DNA from: Facklamia lactis | Lineage (GTDB): Bacteria; Bacillota; Bacilli; Lactobacillales; Aerococcaceae | Direction of reading: 5' to 3' | NCBI RefSeq assembly: GCF_015863205.1 | Contig: NZ_JACBXQ010000001.1 | Location: 1-64,000, forward strand | Length of the DNA: 64,000 bases | Shown here: piece by piece, positions 46,251 through 57,644 of the stretch | How the letters are laid out: every line of letters starts with the position of its first letter | Position numbering within the stretch: the stretch's first letter is position 1 | The notes under the pieces: model-generated | Told to the model about the DNA's origin: nothing | Database searches by the model: none | What the model saw: only the letters and a program-made list of their open reading frames with translations | Program-made: the position numbers and the translations under genes

Positions 46251-46962
46251 AATTAGATTATTATATGCAGGAAAAGCTAAAAAAGTTTTTGAAACAACAG
46301 ATCCAGATTACTTAATTGTAGAGTACTTAGATCAGTTGACGGCTCTTAATGGGGCTAAACTCGAAATTAAAGAGGGCAAAGGGATTGTGGCTAGTCAAAT
46401 TTCAAATTTACTTTTCAATTATTTAAATCGAGAAGGAATCAAAACGCATCATATGAAAGCACTCAATAATCGAGAAGTTCTAGTGAAAAAATTATCGATG
46501 ATTCCATTAGAAGTGGTATTACGGAATCGAGTAGCTGGTTCCTTAGAAAAACGCTTCAAACTAGAGCGAGGTCAAAAAATTGAACCTATTATTGAGTTCT
46601 ATTATAAAAATGATGAATTAGATGATCCTTTTATGTGTGAAGATCATATTAGGATTCTCGGATTGATCAGCGAAGAAAAACTTGTCGAGATCAAAAATCT
46701 TACAAATGTCATTAACCAATTATTGATTAGTCTCTTTAATAAAGCGAATTTGGAACTAGTGGATTTTAAATTAGAGTTTGGGTTGGATAAGAATGGGGAA
46801 CTTATCTTAGCTGATGAGATTTCGCCCGATAATTGTCGGATATGGGATAGCCAAAATTTAACAAGTTTAGATAAAGATTTATTTAGGCAAGATAGTGGGG
46901 ATGTTATTGCTGCTTATCAATTAGTTTTGAAACGTCTTGAAGAAATTACTAATAAATTATAA
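46240..46962 (+). CDS. purC: Phosphoribosylaminoimidazole-succinocarboxamide synthase
   Basis: A 240-residue SAICAR synthetase, the bacterial length. It joins CAIR and aspartate with [15 protein letters not shown] (near residue 8), [13 protein letters not shown] (near 88) and [12 protein letters not shown] (near 190) are intact. The start at 46240 has AGGAGA 7 bases upstream; the ATG at 46234 is too close to that site. It overlaps purB. Confidence 0.97.
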   Translation: MADKIRLLYAGKAKKVFETTDPDYLIVEYLDQLTALNGAKLEIKEGKGIVASQISNLLFNYLNREGIKTHHMKALNNREVLVKKLSMIPLEVVLRNRVAGSLEKRFKLERGQKIEPIIEFYYKNDELDDPFMCEDHIRILGLISEEKLVEIKNLTNVINQLLISLFNKANLELVDFKLEFGLDKNGELILADEISPDNCRIWDSQNLTSLDKDLFRQDSGDVIAAYQLVLKRLEEITNKL

Positions 46963-46975
46963 AGGGGATATTAAC

Positions 46976-47224
46976 ATGTATAAAGTTGAAGTTTTTGTTA
47001 CTTATAAGGAATCTATTTTAGATCCACAGGGAGAAGCTATTAAAGGATCTGTTCATCGAATGGGATATAATGATGTCCAAGAAATTCGCCAAGGTAAATA
47101 TTTTGAAATGAAAATTGAGAAAAAAGAGCAAAACATTGAAGAAATAGTTGAAAAGATTTGTGATAAAATTCTTGCAAATCCTGTAATGGAGAGTTATCGG
47201 TATAATATTTCGGAGGTGGAATAG
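46976..47224 (+). CDS. purS: Phosphoribosylformylglycinamidine synthase subunit PurS
   Basis: An 82-residue PurS. With PurQ and small PurL it forms the Gram-positive three-part FGAM synthase, where PurS bridges the other two subunits. The pattern [20 protein letters not shown] (residues 2-21) and [15 protein letters not shown] is typical. The start at 46976 follows AAAGGGGATA. It lies 13 bases after purC and one base before purQ. Confidence 0.95.
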   Translation: MYKVEVFVTYKESILDPQGEAIKGSVHRMGYNDVQEIRQGKYFEMKIEKKEQNIEEIVEKICDKILANPVMESYRYNISEVE

Positions 47225-47225
47225 T

Positions 47226-47912
47226 ATGAAATTTGCTGTGATACAATTTCCAGGATCTAATTGTGATATTGATGCTTTTCATGCTATTAAAGATGTAATG
47301 GATGAAGAAGTAGAATATGTTAGTCATAATTCAACAAATCTTGATCAATTTGATGCGGTAATCGTTCCTGGTGGGTTCTCGTTTGGTGATTATTTACGTT
47401 GTGGGGCGATTGCTTCCCATTCCAATGTGATGGAGGCTGTTAAAAAATTTGCAGCTTCAGGTAAATTAGTAATTGGTATTTGCAATGGGTTTCAAATTTT
47501 AACAGAGGCGGGTCTACTTCCAGGAGCCTTGATACGAAATCATTCTTTGAAATTTATTTCTAAGAATCAGCCTTTAGAAGTTGTAAATGACCAATCAGCT
47601 TTTACAAATAGTTATGAAAAAGGACAAGTTATCACTGTACCGATTGCCCATGGGGAAGGTAATTACATTGTTTCAGAGGAAGAATTAGCAGATTTAGAAG
47701 CAAATAATCAGATTCTTTTCCGTTATGCTGGAACCAATCCGAATGGATCAATGGGTGATATTGCAGGAGTTGTAAATAAGCAAGGAAATGTGATGGCGAT
47801 GATGCCTCACCCAGAACGAGCTGTTGAGGCTTTAATTAATGGTACAGATGGAATAGGTGTATTTCAATCGATGATCAAATATTATCAAGATAAGGCGGTG
47901 CAAAATGGCTAA
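47226..47912 (+). CDS. purQ: Phosphoribosylformylglycinamidine synthase subunit PurQ
   Basis: A 228-residue class I glutamine amidotransferase. It supplies ammonia from glutamine to PurL. The nucleophile cysteine is in GICNGFQIL (near residue 87), and the HPERAVEA histidine and glutamate lie near the end. [11 protein letters not shown] is the family start. The ATG follows GGAGGTG. It overlaps purL by 8 bases. Confidence 0.97.
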   Translation: MKFAVIQFPGSNCDIDAFHAIKDVMDEEVEYVSHNSTNLDQFDAVIVPGGFSFGDYLRCGAIASHSNVMEAVKKFAASGKLVIGICNGFQILTEAGLLPGALIRNHSLKFISKNQPLEVVNDQSAFTNSYEKGQVITVPIAHGEGNYIVSEEELADLEANNQILFRYAGTNPNGSMGDIAGVVNKQGNVMAMMPHPERAVEALINGTDGIGVFQSMIKYYQDKAVQNG

Positions 47913-50130
47913 AATGCATGAATTTACTCCTCAAGAGATTGAAAGTCAAAAAATTTATCAACAATGGGGTTTAAAAGATGAAGAGTATGCTCATATTCGC
48001 GACGATATTCTAGGACGTCAACCTAACTTTACTGAAACAGGACTTTATTCTGTAATGTGGTCAGAACATTGCTCTTATAAAAACTCAAAACCTGTATTGC
48101 GTAAATTCCCGATTGAAGGGCCGCAGGTTTTACAAGGACCAGGTGAAGGCGCAGGAATCGTTGATATTGGAGACCAACAAGCAGTAGTCTTTAAAGCAGA
48201 AAGCCATAATCATCCTTCAGCAGTTGAACCTTATGAAGGTGCAGCAACAGGTGTTGGAGGAATTCTTCGTGACATTTTCTCAATGGGAGCTCGTCCGATT
48301 GCCTCTCTAAACTCTTTGAGATTCGGGGAATTAGATAATGACAGAACGCGTTTCTTGTTTGAAGAAGTTGTAGCAGGAATTGCTGGGTATGGTAATTCCA
48401 TAGGGATCCCAACAGTTGGTGGTGAAATTGCCTTTGATGATGCTTATAAAGGAAATCCATTAGTTAATGCAATGTCCGTAGGGTTAATTGATCATGAAGA
48501 TATGCAAGTCGGACAAGCGTCAGGAGTAGGTAATTCAATTGTTTATGTTGGGGCTAAAACAGGTCGTGATGGTATTCATGGCGCCACGTTCGCTTCTGAG
48601 GAATTTGATGATGAGGTCGAAACAGAACGTTCAGCTGTTCAAGTTGGGGATCCTTTTATGGAGAAGCTTTTAATGGAAGCTTGTTTGGAAGTTATCTATC
48701 ATCATAAAGATGCTTTAGTGGGAATACAAGATATGGGCGCAGCAGGCTTGGTTTCTTCTTCTTCTGAAATGGCTGAAAAAGCAGGAACAGGAGTGAAATT
48801 AAATCTTGATTTGGTTCCCCAACGTGAATCAGAAATGATTCCCTATGAAATGATGTTATCTGAGTCACAGGAAAGAATGCTCTTGTGTGTTCGGCGTGGT
48901 ATGGAAGAAGAAATCATCCAAGTCTTCAAGGAATATGACTTGGACGCGGTTATTATTGGTGAAGTGACGGAAGACGGACAATATACCCTAATCCATCAGG
49001 GCGAAGTTGTGGCAAATGTTCCAGTAACTTCTTTAGGTGATGGTCCTGTTTATCATAATGAATCAAAAGTTCCTCAGCGTATTTTGGATTGGAAAGAGTT
49101 AGGACAGTTCCAACCTGAAATTGATGATGCCAGTCAAGTGCTAAAGGATATTCTTGCCCAGCCTACTATCGCCTCAAAGAAAGTGGCTTATGAGACATTT
49201 GATTCACAAGTAAGAACTTCAACTGTAGTGGGGCCAGGATCAGATGCAGCAGTGATTCGAATCAGAGGCACTGAAAAAGCGTTAGCAATGACAGCCGATT
49301 ATAATTCACGTTATATTTATTTGAATCCTGAAATAGGTGGACAAATGGCAGTTGCTGAAGCAGCTCGTAATATTGTGGCTTCAGGTGGGAAACCACTGGC
49401 TATTACTGACTGTTTAAATTTTGGTAATCCTGAAAAACCAGAAGTGTTTTATGAATTAGATAAATCAGCAGATGGTATTGCAGAGGCCTGCAGACAATTA
49501 GATACCCCTGTTATTTCAGGAAATGTTTCTCTGTATAATGAATCTAATGGACAGGCTATTTATCCTTCCCCTATGATTGGGATGGTAGGTCTAATTTCTG
49601 ATGTGAAACAAACAGTGACTCAGAAGTTTAAGCAAGCTGGCGACGTTATTTATTTAATTGGAGAAACAACAGATGCTTTCAATGGAACAGAGTTACAGAA
49701 GATGCTACTAGGTAAGATTGAGGGGCCTTTATTTGATTTTGATTTAGAGAGTGAAGTAAAAAATCAAAAGACAGTATCTAATGCGATTTCTAAAGGATTA
49801 TTGGCATCTGCACACGATTTAAGCGAAGGAGGCTTGGCAGTTGCTATTGCTGAATCAGTATTTGGAACAGAGTTAGGTGCTGAAGTCGAACTTGATTTAA
49901 CGGCAGATAAATTATTTGCGGAAAATGGGTCACGTTTTATTGTTTCAGTTGAAGCCAGCAAGCAAGATGAATTTGAAAAAGAATTTGGTAAGAACTTTAA
50001 ACGTATTGGTAAAGTTGTTTCTGAAGATCGCTTAAGAATTAAAGCCCAAGATCAAGAAATTCAAGCCTCTCGTTCAGAGTTACAAGAGATTTGGGAGGAA
50101 GCGATACCGTGTCTTTTAAAAGGGAAGTAA
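47905..50130 (+). CDS. purL: Phosphoribosylformylglycinamidine synthase subunit PurL
   Basis: A 741-residue small-type PurL, the Gram-positive form that needs PurS and PurQ. It converts FGAR to FGAM with [19 protein letters not shown] (near residue 51), [19 protein letters not shown] (near 93) and [12 protein letters not shown] (near 505) are all present. The start lies inside purQ. It overlaps purF by 22 bases. Confidence 0.98.
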   Translation: MAKMHEFTPQEIESQKIYQQWGLKDEEYAHIRDDILGRQPNFTETGLYSVMWSEHCSYKNSKPVLRKFPIEGPQVLQGPGEGAGIVDIGDQQAVVFKAESHNHPSAVEPYEGAATGVGGILRDIFSMGARPIASLNSLRFGELDNDRTRFLFEEVVAGIAGYGNSIGIPTVGGEIAFDDAYKGNPLVNAMSVGLIDHEDMQVGQASGVGNSIVYVGAKTGRDGIHGATFASEEFDDEVETERSAVQVGDPFMEKLLMEACLEVIYHHKDALVGIQDMGAAGLVSSSSEMAEKAGTGVKLNLDLVPQRESEMIPYEMMLSESQERMLLCVRRGMEEEIIQVFKEYDLDAVIIGEVTEDGQYTLIHQGEVVANVPVTSLGDGPVYHNESKVPQRILDWKELGQFQPEIDDASQVLKDILAQPTIASKKVAYETFDSQVRTSTVVGPGSDAAVIRIRGTEKALAMTADYNSRYIYLNPEIGGQMAVAEAARNIVASGGKPLAITDCLNFGNPEKPEVFYELDKSADGIAEACRQLDTPVISGNVSLYNESNGQAIYPSPMIGMVGLISDVKQTVTQKFKQAGDVIYLIGETTDAFNGTELQKMLLGKIEGPLFDFDLESEVKNQKTVSNAISKGLLASAHDLSEGGLAVAIAESVFGTELGAEVELDLTADKLFAENGSRFIVSVEASKQDEFEKEFGKNFKRIGKVVSEDRLRIKAQDQEIQASRSELQEIWEEAIPCLLKGK

Positions 50131-51602
50131 TTGATGGAATAGAATATCTTTCGACAGATATTAGCGAAGATATTTATGATTTGCCACATGAAGAATGTGG
50201 CTTAATTGGAATATGGAATCAAGAAGATGCTGCTTTTGATACTTATTATGGCCTGCATGCACTTCAACATCGTGGGCAAGAAGGCGCAGGAATCGCTTGT
50301 TTATTAGATTCTAAAATTAATGCTCATCGTGATTTTGGTTTGGTTCATGAGATATTTAAAGACAAGGAATCACTAATAGAATTAAAAGGTAGTTCTAGTT
50401 TGGGACATGTTCGTTATGCAACATCTGGCACAAGTGATATTAATAATATTCAACCTTTAGTTTTTCATTTTGAAGATGGCGATATTGCGATGGCACACAA
50501 TGGGAATTTGGTGAATGCGAAGTCTATCAAGAAAGAATTAGAACAGAAGGGGTCTATTTTTCAAACTACTTCTGATTCGGAAGTGATTATGCACCTTGTA
50601 AGAAGGTCAGAGGCTGGAAGTTTCCATGATAAATTGAAGGAAGCCCTTTGCCAGGTTGTAGGAGGATATACTTATCTCTTTTTGACAAATAATGAATTAA
50701 TTGGCGCATGTGATCCGAACGGGTTTCGGCCTCTGATTGTCGGTCAATTGCCTGAAAAAGGCTACGTAATGGCTTCAGAATCAACAGCTTTAGACCAAAT
50801 TGGGGCTCAGTATTTATTTGATGTAGAACCTGGGCAAATTGTTTATATCAATAATCAAGGCATAGAAAAAGAGTATTACACTGAAAAACGACAACAAGCG
50901 ATTTGTTCGATGGAATTTATCTATTTTGCTCGACCTGATTCTAATATTCATGGTGTGAATGTTCATACTGCAAGAAAAAAATCGGGACGTATCCTAGCAG
51001 AAGAAGCACCTTGTCCAGAGGCAGACATCGTAATTGGTGTACCAAACTCATCTTTATCAGCGGCATCCGGTTATGCTGAAGCTGCAGGAATTCCTTATGA
51101 AATGGGTCTTATTAAGAACCAATATACAGCAAGAACTTTTATTCAACCTACTCAAGAATTAAGAGAACGAGGAGTTCGAATGAAGCTTTCGGCTGTTAGG
51201 AAAGTCGTTGAAGGCAAAAAAATAGTGATGGTTGATGATTCTATCGTAAGAGGAACAACCAGTAAGAGAATAGTTCGCCTTTTAAAAGAAGCAGGAGCGG
51301 CAGAAGTACATGTTAGAATTGCGTCACCTGCTCTAAAGCACCCATGTTTTTATGGGATCGATATTTCAAATACGCAAGAGTTGATAGCTGCTAATCATAC
51401 GCAAGAGGAAATTACGGCTATCATAGGCGCAGATTCATTAGCTTATTTAAGTGAAGATGGCTTAATATCAGCCATCAATCTTTCGTCTTCAGCTCCATAC
51501 CAAGGTTTATGTATGGCTTACTTTAATGGAGATTATCCTACAGCCTTGCATGATTTTGAAGAAAAATATAAGTTAGAATTAGCAAAAATCGTTAAGAACT
51601 AA
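50109..51602 (+). CDS. purF: Amidophosphoribosyltransferase
   Basis: A 497-residue PurF. It catalyses the first step of purine synthesis, PRPP plus glutamine to phosphoribosylamine. A leader of about 30 residues precedes the nucleophile cysteine of EECGLIGIW, consistent with propeptide removal in this family. [12 protein letters not shown] and the PRPP loop [13 protein letters not shown] (near 370) are intact. The start is GTG after GGGAGGAAG. It overlaps purL by 22 bases. It is the committed and feedback-inhibited enzyme. Confidence 0.97.
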   Translation: MSFKREVIDGIEYLSTDISEDIYDLPHEECGLIGIWNQEDAAFDTYYGLHALQHRGQEGAGIACLLDSKINAHRDFGLVHEIFKDKESLIELKGSSSLGHVRYATSGTSDINNIQPLVFHFEDGDIAMAHNGNLVNAKSIKKELEQKGSIFQTTSDSEVIMHLVRRSEAGSFHDKLKEALCQVVGGYTYLFLTNNELIGACDPNGFRPLIVGQLPEKGYVMASESTALDQIGAQYLFDVEPGQIVYINNQGIEKEYYTEKRQQAICSMEFIYFARPDSNIHGVNVHTARKKSGRILAEEAPCPEADIVIGVPNSSLSAASGYAEAAGIPYEMGLIKNQYTARTFIQPTQELRERGVRMKLSAVRKVVEGKKIVMVDDSIVRGTTSKRIVRLLKEAGAAEVHVRIASPALKHPCFYGIDISNTQELIAANHTQEEITAIIGADSLAYLSEDGLISAINLSSSAPYQGLCMAYFNGDYPTALHDFEEKYKLELAKIVKN

Positions 51603-51625
51603 AGCTTCAAAGAGGAGGATATTAA

Positions 51626-52666
51626 ATGACACAAGGTAATGCATACAGTCGTGCTGGGGTAGATGTTCATGCTGGTTACGAAGCGGTTAATCGAATGCAA
51701 AAACATGTAAAAAGAACGCTGAGATCAGAGGTTCTAACTAATTTAGGTGGTTTTGGGGGCGCTTTTGATTTATCTAAATTTAATTATCAAGAGCCTGTTT
51801 TAGTCAGTGGAACAGATGGGGTAGGAACAAAATTGATGGTAGCTATCGGGTCTGAAAAATATGATACGGTAGGAATTGATTGTGTTGCTATGTGTGTAAA
51901 TGATATTGTGGCGCAAGGTGCCGAACCACTCTTCTTTCTAGATTATATTGCCTTAGGTAATAACAAACCAGAAGTAGTGGAAAGTATTGTTTCTGGTGTT
52001 GCAGAAGGGTGTGTGCAAGCAGGAGCAGCTCTAATTGGTGGAGAAACGGCTGAGATGCCGGGAATGTATGCATATGATGATTTTGATATTGCTGGCTTTG
52101 CAGTAGGAATTGGTGAGAAGAATCAATTAATTACAGGGGAGAAAGTTAAAGCAGGAGATATTTTGATTGGGTTAGCAGCTTCTGGTATTCATTCTAATGG
52201 GTTCTCCTTGGTTAGAGATATTTTATTTGAACAACATGATTATAAATTAGATCAAGTATTAATTGAAGGTTCAGACATTACTGTGTCAGAAGCTTTATTG
52301 GAGCCTACCAAGATATATGTACAATCAGTATTACCTTTTGTTAAAGAAGGAATCATTAGTGGAATTGCTCATATTACGGGTGGTGGATTTATTGAAAACT
52401 TGCCACGTATGATGGGAAATCATCTTGCTGCTGAAATTAAATTAGGTTCTTGGCCCGTTCTCCCTATTTTTAATCAATTGCAAGCCTTGGGTAATGTAGA
52501 TTCCTTAGAGATGTATGAAATTTTCAATATGGGAATAGGAATGGTATTGGCTGTTCCTGCTGAATATGTTGTACAAGTAAAAGAGCAATTAGATCAGAAG
52601 GGTGAGCTTTGTTACGAAATTGGGCAAGTAGTTGAAAAAACTGATCAAGAAGTTATCTTTAAATAG
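51626..52666 (+). CDS. purM: Phosphoribosylformylglycinamidine cyclo-ligase
   Basis: A 346-residue AIR synthetase. It closes the imidazole ring of FGAM to AIR with [15 protein letters not shown] (near residue 59), [11 protein letters not shown] (near 138) and [14 protein letters not shown] (near 249) are intact. The ATG follows AGAGGAGG. purN follows after 10 bases. Confidence 0.98.
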   Translation: MTQGNAYSRAGVDVHAGYEAVNRMQKHVKRTLRSEVLTNLGGFGGAFDLSKFNYQEPVLVSGTDGVGTKLMVAIGSEKYDTVGIDCVAMCVNDIVAQGAEPLFFLDYIALGNNKPEVVESIVSGVAEGCVQAGAALIGGETAEMPGMYAYDDFDIAGFAVGIGEKNQLITGEKVKAGDILIGLAASGIHSNGFSLVRDILFEQHDYKLDQVLIEGSDITVSEALLEPTKIYVQSVLPFVKEGIISGIAHITGGGFIENLPRMMGNHLAAEIKLGSWPVLPIFNQLQALGNVDSLEMYEIFNMGIGMVLAVPAEYVVQVKEQLDQKGELCYEIGQVVEKTDQEVIFK

Positions 52667-52676
52667 GAGGTTGGAT

Positions 52677-53264
52677 ATGCGGTTTGCTATCTTTGCTTCA
52701 GGATCCGGTTCGAATTTTCAGAAGATTGTTGAGTCACATTATCAAAATCCAAAAGTCGAATTTGTGTTTTTGTTCACCGATCAAAAACAGGCGTATGCTA
52801 TTCAACGTGCGAAGATGTTAGGCGTTCCAGTTAAAGTTGCACAGCCTAAGGATTTTCCGGTTCGTTTGGAATATGAAAAATATCTAGTTGAATTATGCCA
52901 GGAAGCAAAAGTAGACTATATTTTATTGGCGGGGTATATGCGAATTATTGGGTCTCCCTTATTAAATGCATATGCTAATCGAATTATTAATATCCATCCT
53001 TCGTTATTACCTGATTTTCCTGGGAGGACAGGTATTGCAGATGCGTATAATGCTGGAGTGACTGAAACTGGTGTGACGGTCCATTTGGTTGACGAGGGAA
53101 TTGATACGGGACCTATTCTAGCGCAGGAGAAAGTTACAATTGATGAAGGAGATACTTTGGCAGATTTAGAAACGAAAATTCACCAAATAGAACATCAACT
53201 CTATCCAAGAGTGGTTGGACAGTTAATAGAAGAAGGGAAAAGATATGACACGAGCATTAATTAG
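52677..53264 (+). CDS. purN: Phosphoribosylglycinamide formyltransferase
   Basis: A 195-residue folate-dependent GAR transformylase. It formylates GAR with 10-formyl-tetrahydrofolate. FASGSGSNFQ (near residue 5), the catalytic INIHPSLLPDFPG (near 104) and VDEGIDTGPIL are present. The ATG follows AGGAGGTTGGAT. It overlaps purH by 20 bases. The folate-dependent route is complete, so no purT was expected. Confidence 0.96.
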   Translation: MRFAIFASGSGSNFQKIVESHYQNPKVEFVFLFTDQKQAYAIQRAKMLGVPVKVAQPKDFPVRLEYEKYLVELCQEAKVDYILLAGYMRIIGSPLLNAYANRIINIHPSLLPDFPGRTGIADAYNAGVTETGVTVHLVDEGIDTGPILAQEKVTIDEGDTLADLETKIHQIEHQLYPRVVGQLIEEGKRYDTSIN

Positions 53265-54807
53265 TGTATCAGATAAGACAAATTTGATAGCAATAGCACA
53301 GGTTCTTCAGGAGATGGGGATCGAAATTATATCGACAGGTGGAACGCAAGCATATCTTAGTAAAAATGGCATTACAACTATTTCCATTGAAGAGGTGACA
53401 GGCTTTCCAGAACTTTTGGATGGGCGAGTTAAAACTCTACATCCTAAAGTTCATGGCGGTCTTTTGGCTCTTCGTGATAATCGAAATCATATGCAGGCGT
53501 TAGAAGAACACCAAATTGAGAAGATTGATTATATTATTGTGAATCTATACCCATTTAAAGAAACGATTCAGGATCCGAATGTTAATCTTTTTGAAGCAAT
53601 TGAAAAGATCGATATCGGGGGACCCAGCATGCTACGTTCGGCAGCAAAAAATTATGAATCAGTCACTGTTATTTCTGATCCAGAGGACTATGAGCAGGTC
53701 ATCAGTGAATTAAAAGAACATGGAGCGACTTGTTTATCTACTCGTAAACTGCTCGCACAAAAAGTTTTTGCTCATACAGCTTCTTATGATGCTGCCATTG
53801 CTAGTTATTTATCAAAGCAGCTAAGTGAAGAGCAAACAAAAGATTCAATCGATTCTGACACCTTAACTTTAACAGGAGAACGACTGCATGAATTACGCTA
53901 TGGTGAGAATAGCCATCAAACAGCCACGGTTTATGCTAATCCGCAGGCTCCTAGTTATTCGATTACCAAAGCTGAAAAATTAAATGGGAAAAATTTATCC
54001 TTTAATAATTATCGTGATGCGGATGCAGCAATCAAAATCTTGCGAGAATTTTCTGATCAAATTTGTGCAGTTGCGGTTAAGCATTTAAATCCCTGTGGAG
54101 TAGCGATTGGAAATACGATTGAAGAATCGTTTACACGTTGCTATGAATCGGATCCTGTTTCCATATTTGGAGGCATTGTGGCTTTTAATCAACCCATCAC
54201 AGAAAAATTAGCCAATCGACTACATCAAATGTTTCTAGATGTTATTATTGCACCCGACTTTGAAGAAGAAGCCCTTGAGATATTAAAGCAGAAACCAAAT
54301 GTAAGACTTTTAAGACTCAAAATGGATGATTTAACAATGGAAGAAAAAGAAGTCATATCAGTATCAGGCGGTATCCTTGTTCAAGATCAAGATTTAATTG
54401 AAGAAGAGCCAAGCGAATGGGTGCTAATGACTGAGAAAGATGTTACATCCATTCAACGAGAAGCCTTACAATTTGCTTGGAAAGTAGCGAAGCATGTAAA
54501 GTCTAATGCGATTGTAGTGACGAATGAGTATCAAACGTTTGGTATTGGTGCGGGACAAACGAATCGAGTAGGTGCAGCAAAGATTGCTATAGAACAAGCT
54601 GAACAAAGTGGCTTTGATCTGACGAATATGGTGCTAGCATCAGATGCGTTTATTCCTATGATAGATACAATTGAGTATGCTCATCAGCATCAAGTTAAGG
54701 CAATCATCCAACCGGGCGGTTCGATTAATGATCAAGAAGTCATTGATAAAGCTAATGAGTATAATATTTCGATGTTAGCGACAAACGTCAGACACTTCCG
54801 TCATTAG
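53245..54807 (+). CDS. purH: Bifunctional AICAR transformylase / IMP cyclohydrolase
   Basis: A 520-residue PurH. It performs the last two steps to IMP. The N-terminal MGS-like cyclohydrolase domain has STGGTQAYL (near 31) and DGRVKTLHPKVHGGLL (near 62). The C-terminal transformylase has LRYGENSHQTA (near 216), AVKHLNPCGVAIG (near 274) and QPGGSIND (near 490). The ATG lies inside the purN end. purD follows after 15 bases. Confidence 0.98.
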   Translation: MTRALISVSDKTNLIAIAQVLQEMGIEIISTGGTQAYLSKNGITTISIEEVTGFPELLDGRVKTLHPKVHGGLLALRDNRNHMQALEEHQIEKIDYIIVNLYPFKETIQDPNVNLFEAIEKIDIGGPSMLRSAAKNYESVTVISDPEDYEQVISELKEHGATCLSTRKLLAQKVFAHTASYDAAIASYLSKQLSEEQTKDSIDSDTLTLTGERLHELRYGENSHQTATVYANPQAPSYSITKAEKLNGKNLSFNNYRDADAAIKILREFSDQICAVAVKHLNPCGVAIGNTIEESFTRCYESDPVSIFGGIVAFNQPITEKLANRLHQMFLDVIIAPDFEEEALEILKQKPNVRLLRLKMDDLTMEEKEVISVSGGILVQDQDLIEEEPSEWVLMTEKDVTSIQREALQFAWKVAKHVKSNAIVVTNEYQTFGIGAGQTNRVGAAKIAIEQAEQSGFDLTNMVLASDAFIPMIDTIEYAHQHQVKAIIQPGGSINDQEVIDKANEYNISMLATNVRHFRH

Positions 54808-54822
54808 TAAAGGAGGGATCTT

Positions 54823-56067
54823 ATGAAATTACTTGTTATTGGTTCAGGTGGAAGAGAACATGCGATTGCTTTTCATCTTAAACAAAGTTCTTTAGTTCAA
54901 GAAGTATATTGTGCTCCAGGTAATCCCGGTATGCAAGCAGATGGCATTCATTGCTTAGATATATCTGAAATGGATTTTGAGTCTTTAATCGCTTTTGCAA
55001 AGGAAGAGCAGATCGATTGGACATTCGTAGGTCCTGAGGCTCCTTTATTCGGAGGAATAGTGGATCATTTTGCAGAGTCAGGTCAGGTCGCTTTTGGTCC
55101 TAGTCAGGCAGCTGCACAAATTGAAGCATCAAAACTTTTTGCGAAACGTTTGATGGAAAAGTACCATATCCCTACTGCTAAATACCAGACATTTACAGAC
55201 CAAAAAGAAGCTTTGAAATATTTAGAACAACAAACGCTCCCGATAGTGATAAAAGTGGATGGGCCAGCTGCTGGTAAAGGAGTGACCGTAGCAGAGACTC
55301 TATCTGCAGCGAAAAATGCGGTTATACAAGCTTTTGGTAAGGAAGATGGTAATCAAAGAATAGTTGTAGAAGAATGTTTAGAAGGACCAGAATTTTCAAT
55401 ATTCAGTATGGTTTTTAATGGGAAGGTTTGTCATAGTGTACCTGCAAGAGACCATAAAAGACTTGAAGATGGAGATAGAGGACCTAATACAGGTGGAATG
55501 GGAGCGTTAGCTCCTTTAATAGATATTTCAGCAGAAATTTATCAACGAGCTATAAGGGAAATAGTTGAACCTACTCTTGAAGCAATGGCAAAAGAGGGAA
55601 CTCCTTTTAATGGTGTTTTATATACTGGTCTAATGCTAACAAAAGAAGGTCCTAAAGTGATTGAGTACAACGCTCGCTTTGGAGACCCAGAAACCCAAGT
55701 GGTATTACCTTTATTAAAAACGGACTTTGCTAGTTTAATCAATAATTTACTACATGGTAAGGATACAGATGTGGAATGGGATGAGGATTCAACTTGTTTA
55801 GGAGTGGTTTTAGCTGCTGAAGGCTATCCAGAAAAACCAATCAAAGGGATTGAATTTACATTAAATTCAGTTAATAATCCAGCACTTAAGATTTACTATG
55901 CAGGGATCTCATCGCTCGATCCTATATGTTCTTCGGGAGGTCGGATTGCTATGGTGACAGGATATGCTTCGAATAAAAAAGCAGCCCAAGAATTAGTTTA
56001 TCACTATTTAAAAGAACAAAAGTTAGAAAAAATACAGTATCGAGAAGATATTGGAGATACTGTTTAA
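54823..56067 (+). CDS. purD: Phosphoribosylamine-glycine ligase
   Basis: A 414-residue ATP-grasp enzyme. It joins glycine to phosphoribosylamine. VIGSGGREHAIAF (residues 5-17), KVDGPAAGKGVTVA (near 145), DHKRLEDGDRGPNTGGMGA (near 210) and EYNARFGDPETQ (near 285) are intact. The ATG follows AAAGGAGGG. It closes the operon, and a terminator follows directly. Confidence 0.98.
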   Translation: MKLLVIGSGGREHAIAFHLKQSSLVQEVYCAPGNPGMQADGIHCLDISEMDFESLIAFAKEEQIDWTFVGPEAPLFGGIVDHFAESGQVAFGPSQAAAQIEASKLFAKRLMEKYHIPTAKYQTFTDQKEALKYLEQQTLPIVIKVDGPAAGKGVTVAETLSAAKNAVIQAFGKEDGNQRIVVEECLEGPEFSIFSMVFNGKVCHSVPARDHKRLEDGDRGPNTGGMGALAPLIDISAEIYQRAIREIVEPTLEAMAKEGTPFNGVLYTGLMLTKEGPKVIEYNARFGDPETQVVLPLLKTDFASLINNLLHGKDTDVEWDEDSTCLGVVLAAEGYPEKPIKGIEFTLNSVNNPALKIYYAGISSLDPICSSGGRIAMVTGYASNKKAAQELVYHYLKEQKLEKIQYREDIGDTV

Positions 56068-56077
56068 CAAAGGAATT

Positions 56078-56119
56078 CGAACAAGTTTTTGAAAGTAACT
56101 TGTTCGGATCTTTTGTTTT
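56078..56119 (+). terminator. Terminator of the pur operon
   Basis: Perfect 10-base arms CGAACAAGTT and AACTTGTTCG (56078-56087, 56097-56106) are followed by GATCTTTTGTTTT. Confidence 0.8.
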
Positions 56120-56122
56120 ATA

Positions 56123-56131
56123 TGCTATAAT
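56123..56131 (+). promoter_or_regulatory. Extended -10 promoter of the mscS gene
   Basis: TGCTATAAT is a perfect extended -10, 24 bases before the GTG. The nearest -35-like TTGTTC is 20 bases away and lies in the purine terminator stem. Confidence 0.5.
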
Positions 56132-56155
56132 AATTTTTTGAAAAGGGGGTAGACG

Positions 56156-57031
56156 GTGTTTTATATAAAAGAATTTTTTTCTCAATTTTGGAAATCACTT
56201 GATTTTTTTAGCATCAGTAAGCACTTGTTGTTTCTTCTAGGAAAATTGTTTGTGACGATCTTTTTTTTATTTCTTATTAAAACAATTGCCACTAAATTAA
56301 TTGATAGTTACTTTCTAGGTAATCGAGCAAAACGATTAAGATTTGAAAACCAAGCCAGAAATAAAACGCTGTGTCGTTTGTTTAATAATGTTGTTCAATA
56401 TATTTATTATTTTATGCTAGCTTATTCTGTTTTATCGATTGTTGGAATTCCGGTAGGAACTTTAATTGCAGGAGCTGGAGTAGCAAGTTTAGCAATTGGT
56501 CTTGGAGCCAAGGATTTAGTTGCAGATATTGTCAATGGTTTTTTCATTTTATTGGAACACCAATTTGATGTAGGGGATCATGTGGTGATCAATGACTATA
56601 GTGGACAAATATATTCGATAGGATTGAGAACGACAGTGATTAGAGATTATGATGGAGTTCATCATTTTATTCCTAATGGGGAAATTGGTCAAATGTCTAA
56701 TAAATCACGGGAAAGTGTCAGAATTGAAATCGATCTCTTGATATATCCAGACCAAAATATAGATATTTTAGAAGAAGTGCTCAAAAAGGTTTATCAACAA
56801 AATGCTGAAATTGATGAAGAAGTAGTGAGGCAAGCTGATTTCTTGGGTGTTTTTAAGGATCTTCATGGACGTTTAATCTATAAAGTACGGATTTGGGCGA
56901 GATCCGCTGATGATACTCTGTCAGTGAAAGGAAGGTATTATAAATTGTTTGTGAATGCTATGTCACAGGCGGAAATTGTTATGCCGCTGAGTGATAGAGA
57001 GAGAATTACTATTATAAGTGAAAAAAGATAA
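56156..57031 (+). CDS. MscS family mechanosensitive ion channel
   Basis: A 291-residue small-conductance mechanosensitive channel that releases solutes on osmotic downshock. Three hydrophobic segments are present; the pore helix is glycine/alanine-rich (GAGVASLAIGLGAKDLVADI near 103-122), directly followed by the conserved VNGFFILLEHQFDVGDHVVI beta domain entry. The cytoplasmic vestibule domains complete it. The start is GTG after AAGGGGGT. Its stop codon lies inside the convergent terminator stem. Confidence 0.93.
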   Translation: MFYIKEFFSQFWKSLDFFSISKHLLFLLGKLFVTIFFLFLIKTIATKLIDSYFLGNRAKRLRFENQARNKTLCRLFNNVVQYIYYFMLAYSVLSIVGIPVGTLIAGAGVASLAIGLGAKDLVADIVNGFFILLEHQFDVGDHVVINDYSGQIYSIGLRTTVIRDYDGVHHFIPNGEIGQMSNKSRESVRIEIDLLIYPDQNIDILEEVLKKVYQQNAEIDEEVVRQADFLGVFKDLHGRLIYKVRIWARSADDTLSVKGRYYKLFVNAMSQAEIVMPLSDRERITIISEKR

Positions 57032-57060
57032 CCAATCTTTTATGGATGGTTATCTTTTTT
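57021..57060. terminator. Bidirectional terminator between mscS and the 5-FTHF cyclo-ligase gene
   Basis: Perfect 14-base arms (AAAAAAGATAACCA at 57021-57034 and its complement at 57047-57060) carry a T-run on both strands. The mscS TAA is within the left arm, and the leftward gene ends 6 bases to the right. Confidence 0.9.
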
Positions 57061-57065
57061 ATTTG

Positions 57066-57644
57066 CTATAAATGGACGCTTCTCTCTTCAGTTATTACTA
57101 CGTCAACCAATTGATCGTGTTCTTCCATTGGAATATTATTACGCTGCAAGAGAGCGTAGAATGGTAGGATTAGGTGGGGATTGTTTGTTCTTTGTAAGTA
57201 GCGATCATAGTAACCACCTCCGTAGCCTAAGCGCTCTCCTTGGTTATTACAGGTGACGCAAGGCATTATGATGAGATCAATGTCACTGGCTTTAATAATA
57301 GGGCTAGACTGAATTGGTTCAGGAATTCCAAAGGATGATTTTTCAAGTTGGGTTTGTGGTGTATATTCTAAAGCTTCCATGACGCGTTTAGGATAAACTC
57401 TTGGGATACCCACTTTTTTCCCTTCTTGCCAAGCTCTCTCAATAATTGGGTGGCTATTAAATTCATCTTCAGTGGAATAAAAGACCATAATAGTGTTAGC
57501 TTGTTGAAATTCTTCTAAGGCGAAGAGTTTTTGGTAAATTACTTTTTCTGCTTCTTCTCGATATTCATTTGACAATTTTTCTCTAGCTGAGAATATTTCT
57601 TTTCTTAATTCATTCTTATCGATTTTGATCTCCCCCAGTTTCAT
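57066..57644 (-). CDS. 5-formyltetrahydrofolate cyclo-ligase
   Basis: A 192-residue enzyme that converts 5-formyl-THF to 5,10-methenyl-THF using ATP. The core LGYGGGYYDRYL (near residue 138) and IIMPCVTCNNQGERLGYGG region are intact. The basic KNELRKEIFSAREKLS start is typical. The only in-frame ATG (57644) directly abuts its only nearby site, AAAAGG, while a much better GGGGGAG lies inside the reading frame, so the true start is uncertain. It supports the folate pool that also feeds purN, purH and thyA. Confidence 0.93.
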   Translation of the reverse strand: MKLGEIKIDKNELRKEIFSAREKLSNEYREEAEKVIYQKLFALEEFQQANTIMVFYSTEDEFNSHPIIERAWQEGKKVGIPRVYPKRVMEALEYTPQTQLEKSSFGIPEPIQSSPIIKASDIDLIIMPCVTCNNQGERLGYGGGYYDRYLQRTNNPHLILPFYALLQRNNIPMEEHDQLVDVVITEERSVHL